Positions 6,538 through 12,811 of a stretch of 12,811 nucleotides of DNA are shown in pieces. A model generated the notes under the pieces. The model worked only from the letters and a program-made list of their open reading frames with translations. It searched no databases and had not been told where the DNA came from. Source of the stretch: CAVOBC01 sp963693635 (GTDB lineage: Bacteria; Pseudomonadota; Gammaproteobacteria; Pseudomonadales; Azotimanducaceae); assembly GCA_963693635.1 (NCBI GenBank), contig CAVOBC010000113.1, forward strand, positions 1 to 12,811. Direction: 5' to 3'. How positions within the stretch are numbered: the first letter of the stretch is position 1; each line of letters opens with the position of its first letter. Made by a program: the position numbers and the translations under genes.

Positions 6538-7945
6538 AAAATACCTCCCCTTCGATCCGGTCAAGATGCGCTCGCAGATCTTGCAGCACGGGCGACTCCG
6601 GCAGAGACGCGATCTGCGCGCGTGTCTCGGCGATGTCCGCGCCGTCGTGCCAACGCTCTCGCCGAAAAACGTTCCACCGCTGCACTTCACTCTGCGACAA
6701 CGACTCGCGAAAATTTCGCGCACGATAGCGAAACAATAGCTCGGGCAGCCTTTGGTCCCGAAACGGCATCGTTGACTCCGCGAGCGCGCCGCCATCCATC
6801 CCACCAACCTGGTTCATGAGCGCACGCTCTTGATCGTCAAAAAAACCATCATAGAGCATCAGATCGGGGTCAGTCCTCGGCGCGAATTCGCGACCACCCA
6901 CCGCCTCCTGCAGTCGCTCGACCACGCCGCTCGCCCGTTGCAAGCGCTTGAAATTGCCCATGCACTGGTCGACATCGATGCCGAGGCGCGCGCCGATCTC
7001 ACGCGTCATGGTACCTGCGGGCGCAATCGCAGGGCACTTGTTGACGCGAATCGTTTTCACTCGAAGGCGTGGCTCGTCTTCACCCAGTTCGTCCCTTCGC
7101 GTGAATAGCCGCCGCCGCAGCGTGGCGGGGTCCAGCGTCATCAACGGCTCGGGATCTTCCATTAGGTCATAGCAAAGGACACCGTTGCTGACCTCGGGGT
7201 GCTGGCACAGAGCCACCACCAGCGCGGCGCAACCACGCGCGTTGGGGTACATGGACGACACGTGCACAAGCGGTTGTTTGCCAAGCGGATAAAGCGTCTG
7301 CAGGACCGCATCTTTGCGGCGCAGCCCAAACAGATAATCGTACAGACGCGGCTGGGCCTGTCGAATCAGACGCGTAAGTTGAACTGTCGCCATGACATCG
7401 GACACAGCATCGTGAGCATCGTCATGGGTGATACCGTTGGCGGTGGACAGGCTTTCGAGCTTGAACACTGGCCCCCCGTCAGCGTTGCGTCCAAACCTTA
7501 TACCCTCGGGCCGAAGGGCGTAGGCCATTCTTACGACGTCAATGACATCCCAACGCGAATTGCCGTTTTTCCATTCCCGGACGTACGGGTCGAGGAAATT
7601 ACGGTAAAACAGGTTGCGGACAAACTCATCGTCGAACCGCAGATTGTTATAGCCGACGACACACGTTCCCGGCTGAGAGAACTGCTTGAAGATTGTCTGC
7701 GCGAATTCACGCTCGGACAGCCCGTCGGCAGCGAGGCGCGAAAGCCGGATGCCGGTGACCATCAACGCCTCGGGCGATGGCAGGATCTCATCGCTCAGTT
7801 GGCAGTAAACGTTCTGGGGCGTGTCGATGATATTGAGGTCAGTGTCGGTTCGAACACCTGCAAACTGAAGGACTCGATCATGTCCTGGCCGAATGCCTGT
7901 CGTCTCAAGATCGTACCAATATAGGGTCTCTACCGGCGCAGGCAT
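6536..7945 (-). CDS. sbcB: Exodeoxyribonuclease I
   Basis: This gene encodes a 469-residue processive 3'-5' single-strand DNA exonuclease of the DnaQ/DEDD superfamily that takes part in recombination and mismatch repair. Escherichia coli ExoI is 475 residues, and the alignment runs essentially end to end. Catalytic residues correspond with a constant offset of three: D12 and E14 in YDLETTG, D105 in GYNNLRFDDE, H178 and D183 in AHDAVSD. Other family blocks are NGNSRWDVIDVVRMAYALRPEGI, RQAQPRLYDYLFGLRRKD and the C-terminal LLFRYRARNFRESL region of the SH3-like and helical domains. The start is ATG 7945, with GGAG 5 bases upstream. A longer in-frame reading (to 8167) runs into the 15-bp repeat array and gives a low-complexity SVNGL repeat foreign to the family. 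It may be co-transcribed with the ABC genes 106 bp downstream. Confidence 0.96.
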   Translation of the reverse strand: MPAPVETLYWYDLETTGIRPGHDRVLQFAGVRTDTDLNIIDTPQNVYCQLSDEILPSPEALMVTGIRLSRLAADGLSEREFAQTIFKQFSQPGTCVVGYNNLRFDDEFVRNLFYRNFLDPYVREWKNGNSRWDVIDVVRMAYALRPEGIRFGRNADGGPVFKLESLSTANGITHDDAHDAVSDVMATVQLTRLIRQAQPRLYDYLFGLRRKDAVLQTLYPLGKQPLVHVSSMYPNARGCAALVVALCQHPEVSNGVLCYDLMEDPEPLMTLDPATLRRRLFTRRDELGEDEPRLRVKTIRVNKCPAIAPAGTMTREIGARLGIDVDQCMGNFKRLQRASGVVERLQEAVGGREFAPRTDPDLMLYDGFFDDQERALMNQVGGMDGGALAESTMPFRDQRLPELLFRYRARNFRESLSQSEVQRWNVFRRERWHDGADIAETRAQIASLPESPVLQDLRAHLDRIEGEVF

Positions 7946-7971
7946 GGGAACTCCGTTACGAATGACGCGTG

Positions 7972-7977
7972 TATAAT
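7972..7977 (+). promoter_or_regulatory. Candidate -10 box for the DASS transporter
   Basis: This is a perfect TATAAT preceded directly by TG. No convincing -35 lies 16-18 bases upstream, where the sequence falls in the sbcB 5' end. The call rests on the hexamer alone and on its position in a divergent gap. Confidence 0.35.
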
Positions 7978-7989
7978 CGCCGTTTTTCG

Positions 7990-8003
7990 GGTTCCGGGGA
8001 ACC
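7990..8003. promoter_or_regulatory. Palindrome GGTTCC-GG-GGAACC, possible operator
   Basis: Exact 6-bp arms are separated by two bases, 13 bases downstream of the TATAAT box. This position would suit a repressor site or an early transcript hairpin. No matching regulator gene is present. Confidence 0.3.
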
Positions 8004-8084
8004 GCGGACCCTGAACTTTCACGACGAAGCCACGATGCCCGGTCGACCAACCCCGCGCGTCCCGCGACTATTCGACGGCCCGAC

Positions 8085-8191
8085 CGTTCACCGACACGAC
8101 CGTTTACCCACAGACCGTTCACCGACAGACCGTTCACCGACAGACCGTTCACCGACAGACAGTCCAACGACCCGAGCGCTTACCGACAAAC
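8085..8191. repeat. 15-bp tandem repeat array upstream of the DASS transporter
   Basis: Three perfect copies of CGTTCACCGACAGAC occupy 8116-8130, 8131-8145 and 8146-8160. They are flanked by diverged units at 8085-8100 (16 bp), 8101-8115, 8161-8176 and 8177-8191. The array lies 45-150 bases before the transporter start. Because 15 is a multiple of three, the array stays open in several frames and produces false N-terminal extensions: PTDRS repeats ahead of the transporter and LSVNG repeats ahead of sbcB. Perfect centre copies with decayed edges are typical of replication slippage. Copy number may vary between strains. Confidence 0.9.
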
Positions 8192-8235
8192 CTCTGCGTT
8201 CAGTCATCAAACGAAAATTTCGTGGAAGCCCTCAC

Positions 8236-9636
8236 ATGTCAGAACAAGCGCTGCCAGCAAACGCGCCGGGTCGGTCTATCCACTTTCTCATCGGGCCCGT
8301 CGCAGCTATCCTGGTGTTTGCGGCGATGAAATTTTCTGGCTGGGAAAGCCCGGGTTGCTGGACCGCGGCGATAGCGACGCTCACGGCTTACTGGTGGATA
8401 ACCGAGCCGTTGCCCCTGCCGGTCACGTCCATGTTGCCGCTGGCACTTCTGCCGGTGACCGGCGTGCTGACGCCAACCCAGGTCGGCGCGGCCTACGGCA
8501 GTCCACTGGTGTTGCTGCTGCTTGGCGGCTTCATCATCTCGCAGGCAATGGAACGGAGCGGTGCCCACCTTCGGGTTGCTCTGACCATGGTCAACCTGTT
8601 CGGCGGCAACAGCAGTCGCCGGCTGGTCTTTGGCTTCATGGCGGCCTCCGCCCTTCTCAGCATGTGGATTTCCAACACGGCAACCACCCTGATGCTGCTG
8701 CCGGTGGCACTCGCGGTCATCGAACGCTCGAAGGACAAGGATCTGGCGATTCCGCTCTTGCTCGGCATCGCTTATGCCGCAAGTGTCGGGGGCATCGGCA
8801 CGCCGATTGGCACGCCGCCCAACCTCGTTTTCCAACAGGTCTACAAAGACAACACCGGCTCCGAAATATCATTCCTCAACTGGATGATGTGGGGAGTTCC
8901 GGTCGTTCTGGCGCTGCTCCCTGTCGTCGGCCTGTGGCTAACCCGATCTCTCACCTACCAGGGCAAGATCGCCATGCCAGCAGTCGGCAAATGGCAGGCG
9001 GCTGAAGCGCGGGTGATGATCGTCTTCTCCGTCACGGCGCTCTTGTGGATAACACGCAAGGAACCCTTCGGCGGCTGGAGCGGCTGGCTTGATCTGCCCG
9101 GCGCCAACGATGCCAGTGTCGCGATGCTCGCTGTTGTCGCCATGTTTCTGGTGCCAAACGGCAAAGGCAGCAAGCTGCTGGAATGGAAGGATGCGCAGAA
9201 GATCCCATGGGGCATGCTGATTCTGTTCGGTGGTGGCATCGCTATCGCCCGAGCCTTCATCGCGTCGGGCCTGTCAGGTGCACTTGGGGATCTGCTGTCC
9301 GCGCTCGCCGGCTGGCCCACGATTCTGATGATCGCGATCATTTGCTTCACGATCACGTTCCTGACCGAGATGACGAGCAATACCGCAACCACCACGCTCA
9401 TGTTGCCAATCCTGGCAGCAGCGGCAATCGCAGCGTCCATTGACCCCATCTTGCTGATGGTCCCGGCAGCTATGAGTGCAAGCTGTGCGTTCATGCTGCC
9501 GGTGGCGACGGCACCGAACACCATCATGTTCAGTACCGGTCGGTTCCCGACGAGTACGATGGCGCGCGAGGGTTTCGTGCTGAACCTCGCCGGCGCGGTC
9601 GTGATTACGCTGATCTGTTTCTCGTTGCTACGCTGA
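8236..9636 (+). CDS. DASS (SLC13/ArsB-type) sodium-coupled di/tricarboxylate or anion symporter
   Basis: This gene encodes a 466-residue inner-membrane protein of the divalent anion:Na+ symporter family, with about 11-12 hydrophobic segments. Both halves of the inverted-repeat fold carry the Ser-Asn-Thr motif that forms the sodium and substrate site: ISNTATT (S146-T148) and TSNTATT (S381-T383). GGIGTPIGTPPNLVF (185-199) and VATAPNTIMF (423-432) are also family hallmarks. The length equals typical bacterial members. The start ATG 8236 was chosen because the upstream in-frame sequence is repeat-derived and low complexity. The likely cargo is succinate, malate, fumarate or a similar dicarboxylate; sulfate or other anions are possible. 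It stands alone on the plus strand and is convergent with the lipoprotein gene. Confidence 0.93.
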   Translation: MSEQALPANAPGRSIHFLIGPVAAILVFAAMKFSGWESPGCWTAAIATLTAYWWITEPLPLPVTSMLPLALLPVTGVLTPTQVGAAYGSPLVLLLLGGFIISQAMERSGAHLRVALTMVNLFGGNSSRRLVFGFMAASALLSMWISNTATTLMLLPVALAVIERSKDKDLAIPLLLGIAYAASVGGIGTPIGTPPNLVFQQVYKDNTGSEISFLNWMMWGVPVVLALLPVVGLWLTRSLTYQGKIAMPAVGKWQAAEARVMIVFSVTALLWITRKEPFGGWSGWLDLPGANDASVAMLAVVAMFLVPNGKGSKLLEWKDAQKIPWGMLILFGGGIAIARAFIASGLSGALGDLLSALAGWPTILMIAIICFTITFLTEMTSNTATTTLMLPILAAAAIAASIDPILLMVPAAMSASCAFMLPVATAPNTIMFSTGRFPTSTMAREGFVLNLAGAVVITLICFSLLR

Positions 9637-9681
9637 GTGCCAGTCGTCTGATCATCCACACCCACGTACCGGCAATCATCC

Positions 9682-10752
9682 TCAGGCGCCGGGAGCAGCA
9701 GTTGCCAGTGCAGCTGTCCGATCGGCCTCGCTCATCGCCGCGAGCTCGCGACATCGCGCCAGAAACGCCGCCATGCTGCCCGCTTCCCGGTAGATCTGTC
9801 GAAACGCTGGCACATGACTGTGGTAGGTGCTGATGGTGCCGAGCTTCGCATTGTTGATTTCGCCCTCAACCCATACCCGGTAAGGCTCGGGGCCGCCCCA
9901 TCCCGCGCGAAGTTCCGAATAGGCTGACCGCAGTGATCGAATCACCGCTTGCTTGCGGTCGCGCATCGCCTCGACCGGCAAATCCGCCCGGTAAACCTCG
10001 GCAAGCTGCGCTCGGGTTTCGTTGACTAGACCCACGACCTCGTCGCGGCGACGCTGTTCATCAACAAACGCGGTGAATGCCGCAGCCTCGCCCCGATCTT
10101 CCAGCCAGACGCCCATGGCTTCCGTCTCGACAGTGGTCGCGAGACTCTCGTTAAAGACGCTGTCTGATTGCACGTAGACCGCTTTGTGCGCAAGCTCGTG
10201 AAAGAGGAGCGCCGCAAGATAGACGTCATCACGCGCAAGAAACGTATCGAGCAGCGGGTCGTCAAACCAGCCGAGGGTCGAGTACGCCGTAACGCCACCC
10301 ATGTAGACATCAAAGCCCGTGGCGCGAAGCTGATCGGCCACCCCCTCGGCAGCCTCCCGCGCAAAATATCCCCGGTACGAAACACACCCGGCAATCGGAT
10401 AACAGAACAACTCGGGCGTGAGTGAGAACTCTGGCGACGCCATCACGTTCCACACGAGGAACTGTTTGCCGGTTGCAACGTAGCTTGAGTAACTGCCATC
10501 AACCGGCAAGCCGAGACCCTCGGCAAACGCGAGGACTTCACGCGTCAACTCGAGTTTATGTCGCAACGCCGCGGGCAGATCCGGGTCCGCGAGCAATTCG
10601 GCAACAGGCTCACGCTTGATCATCATCGACAGGTGCCCACTAATCGCCTGGCGATAGTAGCCGACGCTCGTGCACCCAGGCACTACGACGACCCCGATGA
10701 CAAGGCCGCACACCGCCACGGAGGCGAGGCCCGCTTTCAGTCCTTTCAACAT
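9682..10752 (-). CDS. PF10023-family lipoprotein, predicted metallo-aminopeptidase
   Basis: This gene encodes a 356-residue protein of the PF10023 ("predicted aminopeptidase") family. The N-terminus MLKGLKAG plus a hydrophobic core ends in VVPGC, a lipobox with C27 as the likely lipidated cysteine, so the mature protein should be membrane-anchored on the periplasmic side. The core SPEFSL...CYPIAGCVSYRGYF (about 106-130), YMGGVTAYSTLGWFDDPLL (150-168) and the zinc-binding FHELAHKAVYVQSDSVFNESLAT (184-206) are family signatures. The HExxH is H185-E186-H189, and E202 of NES is the expected third ligand. The substrate has not been established for the family as far as I know. The ribosome binding site is a G-run unusually close to the ATG, so the exact start is less certain. 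It is divergent from gspA. Confidence 0.9.
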   Translation of the reverse strand: MLKGLKAGLASVAVCGLVIGVVVVPGCTSVGYYRQAISGHLSMMIKREPVAELLADPDLPAALRHKLELTREVLAFAEGLGLPVDGSYSSYVATGKQFLVWNVMASPEFSLTPELFCYPIAGCVSYRGYFAREAAEGVADQLRATGFDVYMGGVTAYSTLGWFDDPLLDTFLARDDVYLAALLFHELAHKAVYVQSDSVFNESLATTVETEAMGVWLEDRGEAAAFTAFVDEQRRRDEVVGLVNETRAQLAEVYRADLPVEAMRDRKQAVIRSLRSAYSELRAGWGGPEPYRVWVEGEINNAKLGTISTYHSHVPAFRQIYREAGSMAAFLARCRELAAMSEADRTAALATAAPGA

Positions 10753-10821
10753 TTCCCCCCGCTACCCGGACCCTCGCCCCTTGCTCTGTTCACTGTTGAT
10801 CCCTCACCTCCGACCCCTGCG

Positions 10822-10914
10822 CTCTTGATAGTGCTCTTGATAGCGACGCCTGTGATAGCCGCGTCCTTGACAGCGTGCTGCACTCGTGATTGCTGCACGC
10901 CTGACGATCACGAA
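10822..10914. repeat. Degenerate tandem repeat with spacing in multiples of three
   Basis: A box of the form CTCTTGATA/CCTGTGATA/TCCTTGACA recurs with starts at about 10822, 10834, 10849, 10864, 10882 and 10900, with spacings 12, 15, 15, 18 and 18. The first two boxes are identical over 10 bases and later ones decay. On the minus strand one frame reads LSRTR-LSQAS-LSRA-LSRAQ. The region sits between divergent genes, so the reading is taken as a by-product of the period rather than evidence of a protein. Confidence 0.55.
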
Positions 10915-10947
10915 GCCGACGTGCATACAAACCAAAAAAGGCACGAT

Positions 10948-10953
10948 GGAAGG
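10948..10953 (+). promoter_or_regulatory. Ribosome binding site ahead of gspA / a short leader ORF
   Basis: GGAAGG is 6 bases before ATG 10960 and 16 bases before ATG 10970. It therefore fits a 15-codon leader ORF better than the annotated gspA start. Confidence 0.5.
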
Positions 10954-10959
10954 CCCGCC

Positions 10960-11007
10960 ATGATATTCTATGCGCCGACCCCTGCGTCCGTCGGTCCTCT
11001 TGTATAA
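10960..11007 (+). CDS. Possible 15-codon leader ORF overlapping the gspA start
   Basis: ATG 10960 to TAA 11005-11007 encodes MIFYAPTPASVGPLV. It has the best-placed ribosome binding site in the region, runs in a different frame from gspA, and ends just after a TTG (11000) that aligns with the usual first residue of GspA proteins. It may couple translation to gspA or be an accident of sequence. There is no homology evidence. Confidence 0.25.
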   Translation: MIFYAPTPASVGPLV

Positions 11008-12634
11008 CGACTATTTTGGCTTCAAAGCCGCGCCATTTTCGATCGCGCCGAACCCTCGCTTCCTCTATTTGACCGAGCGTCACCGGGAAGCGCTCGCGCA
11101 CCTGCTCTACGGCATTCGATCCGACGGCGGCTTCGTGTTGCTCACCGGCGAGGTCGGTACCGGCAAAACGACCGTCTGCCGCAGCCTGCTGCAGCAACTG
11201 CCGGACCACGTCGACACCGCTTTCGTTCTCAATCCCAGACTCACAGTGAACGAACTCCTCGCCGTGATCTGCGATGACCTGGGGATCGGCTACGAAACAG
11301 ACAGTCTAAAAAAGCTGCTCGACAGTCTGAATGCGTATCTGCTGGATGCGCATGCCAAGGATCGCAAGACCGTACTCATCATCGATGAGGCACAGAATCT
11401 GTCACGCGACGTACTCGAACAGCTACGACTGCTGACCAACCTTGAAACCAACGAGCAGAAGTTGCTGCAGATCATCCTCCTGGGGCAGCCAGAGCTTCTC
11501 GAGATTCTGGCAAGTCAGGATCTCAGACAACTCGCGCAACGCATCACCGCTCGCTTCCATCTCACCGCGCTCTCACGTGACGAAGTTGCCAAGTACATCG
11601 CCCATCGACTTGAAGTAGCGGGGGGCTCGCCGCGATTGTTCACCGCAAGGGCAATGCGACGTGTGCACAAGCTTTCGGGCGGCATTCCCCGATTGATCAA
11701 CATCATCTGCGATCGCTCGCTACTCGGGGTTTTTGGCAGCAACGGCAGCGAGGTAACACCGGCAACCGTCAATGCGGCGGGCGGAGAAGTGATTGGTAAA
11801 GGCCAGGCCCGTTCACGCCGTCGGATAATGGCGGGTGTGGGCGTCGCCCTCGCCCTGATTCTGGCAGTCGGAATTGGCTATAACCTGGAACCACGCGCGT
11901 TCACGCCGGTCGGCACGGCAGAGGCCGACGGTGCGAGCAGCCGAGTTATGCGTCGGCAGGACCCCACCCCGCCGACCGGATTGCAGGATCCGTCGACCGC
12001 GCTCGCGCGCGTCGCCAGCGTGATCACGCCAACGGCATCCAGGGCTAGACCGACCATCGACTCGCTCACAGGCTACGCTTCGGAGTCTGCCGCGTTTGCC
12101 GATATTTTTGCCGCATGGGGCATCGGACGCAGCACCTCAAACTCGCCGCCCTGCAAGTTCGCTGCCTCCAAGGGCCTCGCCTGCATGTCCAGAACAGGTG
12201 CCCCGGGCCAGATCATCGCCCTCGACCGACCCGTTATTCTGCAACTCGATGAACACCGGTATGTCTCATGGACCCGGCATGATGACGGCCGCGTCACCCT
12301 CGGCGACTCGGAGATAACCTATCAGTTTGATATCGATCAACTAAGCGCTCTGTGGCCAGCGCGTTTCACGCTGGTCTGGCGAACACCGCCTGGTTATACG
12401 CGACCTCTTGCAAGGGACGACATCGGCGCCGCGGTCGACTGGCTGGCTTTTCAACTGCGCGGCGGCGAGGTCAGGACCGGCCTGACACTGGACGAGACGC
12501 TCGAATCGGAGTTGAAGGACTTTCAACGGTTGCGCAACCTGCCGCCGTCCGGCGTCGCGGATGCCCGCACCTGGATTGCACTCAATGGCCGTGGCGATGA
12601 CGTGCCGCGACTAAAGTCCGGCTCGGAGCAGTAG
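10970..12634 (+). CDS. gspA: Type II secretion accessory ATPase GspA (ExeA-like)
   Basis: This gene encodes a 554-residue inner-membrane protein that with GspB inserts and assembles the outer-membrane secretin through the peptidoglycan. The cytosolic AAA+ domain begins with LYNDYFGFKAAPFSIAPNPR and has Walker A GEVGTGKTT (60-68), Walker B VLIIDEAQ (135-142) and a sensor-type ILLGQPEL. A single membrane helix follows at about 286-304. The periplasmic part has the GspA C39-peptidase-like region (paired cysteines in PPCKF and GLACM, then LDRPVILQLD and FTLVWRTPP) and a C-terminal peptidoglycan-binding domain 1 (about 475-540, LKDFQRLRNLPPSGVADARTWIALN). Homologues usually begin at the residue matching L11 (MY..FFG), so a TTG start at 11000 is a real alternative to ATG 10970. 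The stop TAG touches the gspB ATG, indicating an operon. Confidence 0.94.
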   Translation: MRRPLRPSVLLYNDYFGFKAAPFSIAPNPRFLYLTERHREALAHLLYGIRSDGGFVLLTGEVGTGKTTVCRSLLQQLPDHVDTAFVLNPRLTVNELLAVICDDLGIGYETDSLKKLLDSLNAYLLDAHAKDRKTVLIIDEAQNLSRDVLEQLRLLTNLETNEQKLLQIILLGQPELLEILASQDLRQLAQRITARFHLTALSRDEVAKYIAHRLEVAGGSPRLFTARAMRRVHKLSGGIPRLINIICDRSLLGVFGSNGSEVTPATVNAAGGEVIGKGQARSRRRIMAGVGVALALILAVGIGYNLEPRAFTPVGTAEADGASSRVMRRQDPTPPTGLQDPSTALARVASVITPTASRARPTIDSLTGYASESAAFADIFAAWGIGRSTSNSPPCKFAASKGLACMSRTGAPGQIIALDRPVILQLDEHRYVSWTRHDDGRVTLGDSEITYQFDIDQLSALWPARFTLVWRTPPGYTRPLARDDIGAAVDWLAFQLRGGEVRTGLTLDETLESELKDFQRLRNLPPSGVADARTWIALNGRGDDVPRLKSGSEQ

Positions 12635-12811
12635 ATGTCCTTCATTCTCGACGCGCTCAGCAAGAGCGAACGCCAAACCGATGGCGACAAGCCAAACCTT
12701 ACCCGGGTACCCGAACCCCGCCGCTCTGGCCGCATGGTGCTCGTCGTCGCATTACTCCTTGTCGTGAACCTGCTCGTCATCACGGGCTGGTTGATCTACG
12801 ACAACCGCGAC
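12635..12811 (+). CDS. gspB: Type II secretion accessory protein GspB, N-terminal fragment
   Basis: The first 59 residues are present and the gene runs off the window. MSFILDALSKSERQ is the hallmark cytosolic start of GspB/ExeB proteins (PF16537 family). It is followed by a proline/arginine-rich linker and a single membrane helix at about residues 34-55 (VLVVALLLVVNLLVITGWLIY). GspB partners GspA at the inner membrane, and its missing periplasmic domain would contact the secretin. The ATG lies directly after the gspA TAG with no gap, so translation is probably coupled. The call is firm for a fragment because both the N-terminal motif and the gspA neighbour agree. Confidence 0.92.
   Translation, partial: MSFILDALSKSERQTDGDKPNLTRVPEPRRSGRMVLVVALLLVVNLLVITGWLIYDNRD

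Larger units (their letters stand above)
7946..8235. promoter_or_regulatory. Divergent control region between sbcB and the DASS transporter
   Basis: This 290-bp stretch has no gene. It holds the ribosome binding site for sbcB (7951-7954, minus strand), a perfect TATAAT hexamer on the plus strand (7972-7977), the inverted repeat GGTTCC GG GGAACC (7990-8003) and the 15-bp tandem array (8085-8191). A weak ribosome binding site (GGAAG) precedes the transporter ATG by 9 bases. If TATAAT is the transporter promoter, its transcript leader is about 250 bases and carries both the palindrome and the array. Confidence 0.5.
10753..10969. promoter_or_regulatory. Divergent region between the lipoprotein gene and gspA
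   Basis: This 217-bp stretch has no established gene. It is C-rich near the lipoprotein start, carries the degenerate repeat cluster at 10822-10914, and ends with the GGAAGG ribosome binding site at 10948-10953. A TTGACA hexamer at 10867-10872 sits within the repeats but has no fitting -10 at 16-18 bases. Confidence 0.4.

Noticed and set aside
7199..7924. 241-residue plus-strand open frame
   Set aside because: It is antisense to the sbcB exonuclease domain, whose catalytic residues are all accounted for.
7946..8167. N-terminal extension of sbcB up to 8167
   Set aside because: It reads through the 15-bp array as SVNGL repeats. ATG 7945 has a proper ribosome binding site and aligns with the E. 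coli protein start.
7969..8235. N-terminal extension of the DASS transporter from GTG 7969
   Set aside because: The added residues are repeat-derived (PTDRS) and the length from ATG 8236 already equals the family norm.
10867..10872. TTGACA as a gspA -35 box
   Set aside because: There is no -10-like hexamer 16-18 bases downstream, and the match arises inside the repeat cluster.
10790..11209. 139-residue minus-strand open frame with LSRxx repeats
   Set aside because: It overlaps the gspA 5' end and its repeat comes from the intergenic tandem period. No start signal or family match is seen.

Overview
This window reads as chromosomal DNA from a GC-rich gammaproteobacterium, probably a free-living marine or soil lineage. 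The support is a canonical exonuclease I (SbcB), a GspA/GspB pair of type II secretion accessory proteins, an M18 aminopeptidase, a PF10023-type lipoprotein and a DASS anion transporter, together with phytanoyl-CoA-dioxygenase-like and amidohydrolase genes typical of oligotrophic or organic-matter-degrading bacteria. No rRNA, tRNA, transposase, phage gene or CRISPR array was found. The species cannot be named from the sequence alone.

Layout. 2-328 (+) is the C-terminal end of an M18 aminopeptidase. 329-540 is non-coding, with a 15-bp repeat pair and an array of 35-bp tandem repeats that runs up to the stop codon of the next gene. 541-1725 (-) is an amidohydrolase-2 family metal-dependent hydrolase. 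A 291-bp divergent control region (1726-2016) separates it from a PhyH-type dioxygenase (2017-2874, +), which converges on a second, diverged PhyH-type dioxygenase (2949-3824, -). Upstream of that, on the same strand, is a two-gene ABC importer of the osmoprotectant/quaternary-amine class: a fused substrate-binding protein plus permease (4124-5701) and its ATPase (5698-6429), joined by an ATGA overlap. Next is sbcB (6536-7945, -). A 290-bp divergent region with a 15-bp tandem array (7946-8235) separates it from a DASS/SLC13 symporter (8236-9636, +). A PF10023 lipoprotein (9682-10752, -) follows. Another divergent region with degenerate repeats (10753-10969) leads to gspA (10970-12634, +) and the 5' end of gspB (12635-12811, running off the window).

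How the genes may work together. The amidohydrolase, the two dioxygenases, the ABC importer and the DASS transporter could take up and oxidise small organic molecules such as amines and dicarboxylates, but no pathway is proven. GspA and GspB form an inner-membrane, peptidoglycan-linked complex that assembles the type II secretin. SbcB and the M18 peptidase are housekeeping.

The most unusual signal is non-coding. Four intergenic regions carry short, degenerate tandem repeats with a 15-bp period (349-378, 6478-6537, 8085-8191, 10822-10914), each with its own sequence. A fifth array has a 35-bp period (423-540), and each of its units contains an inverted repeat. Several of the arrays touch or flank gene ends. 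This recurring architecture is the best candidate here for something undescribed.
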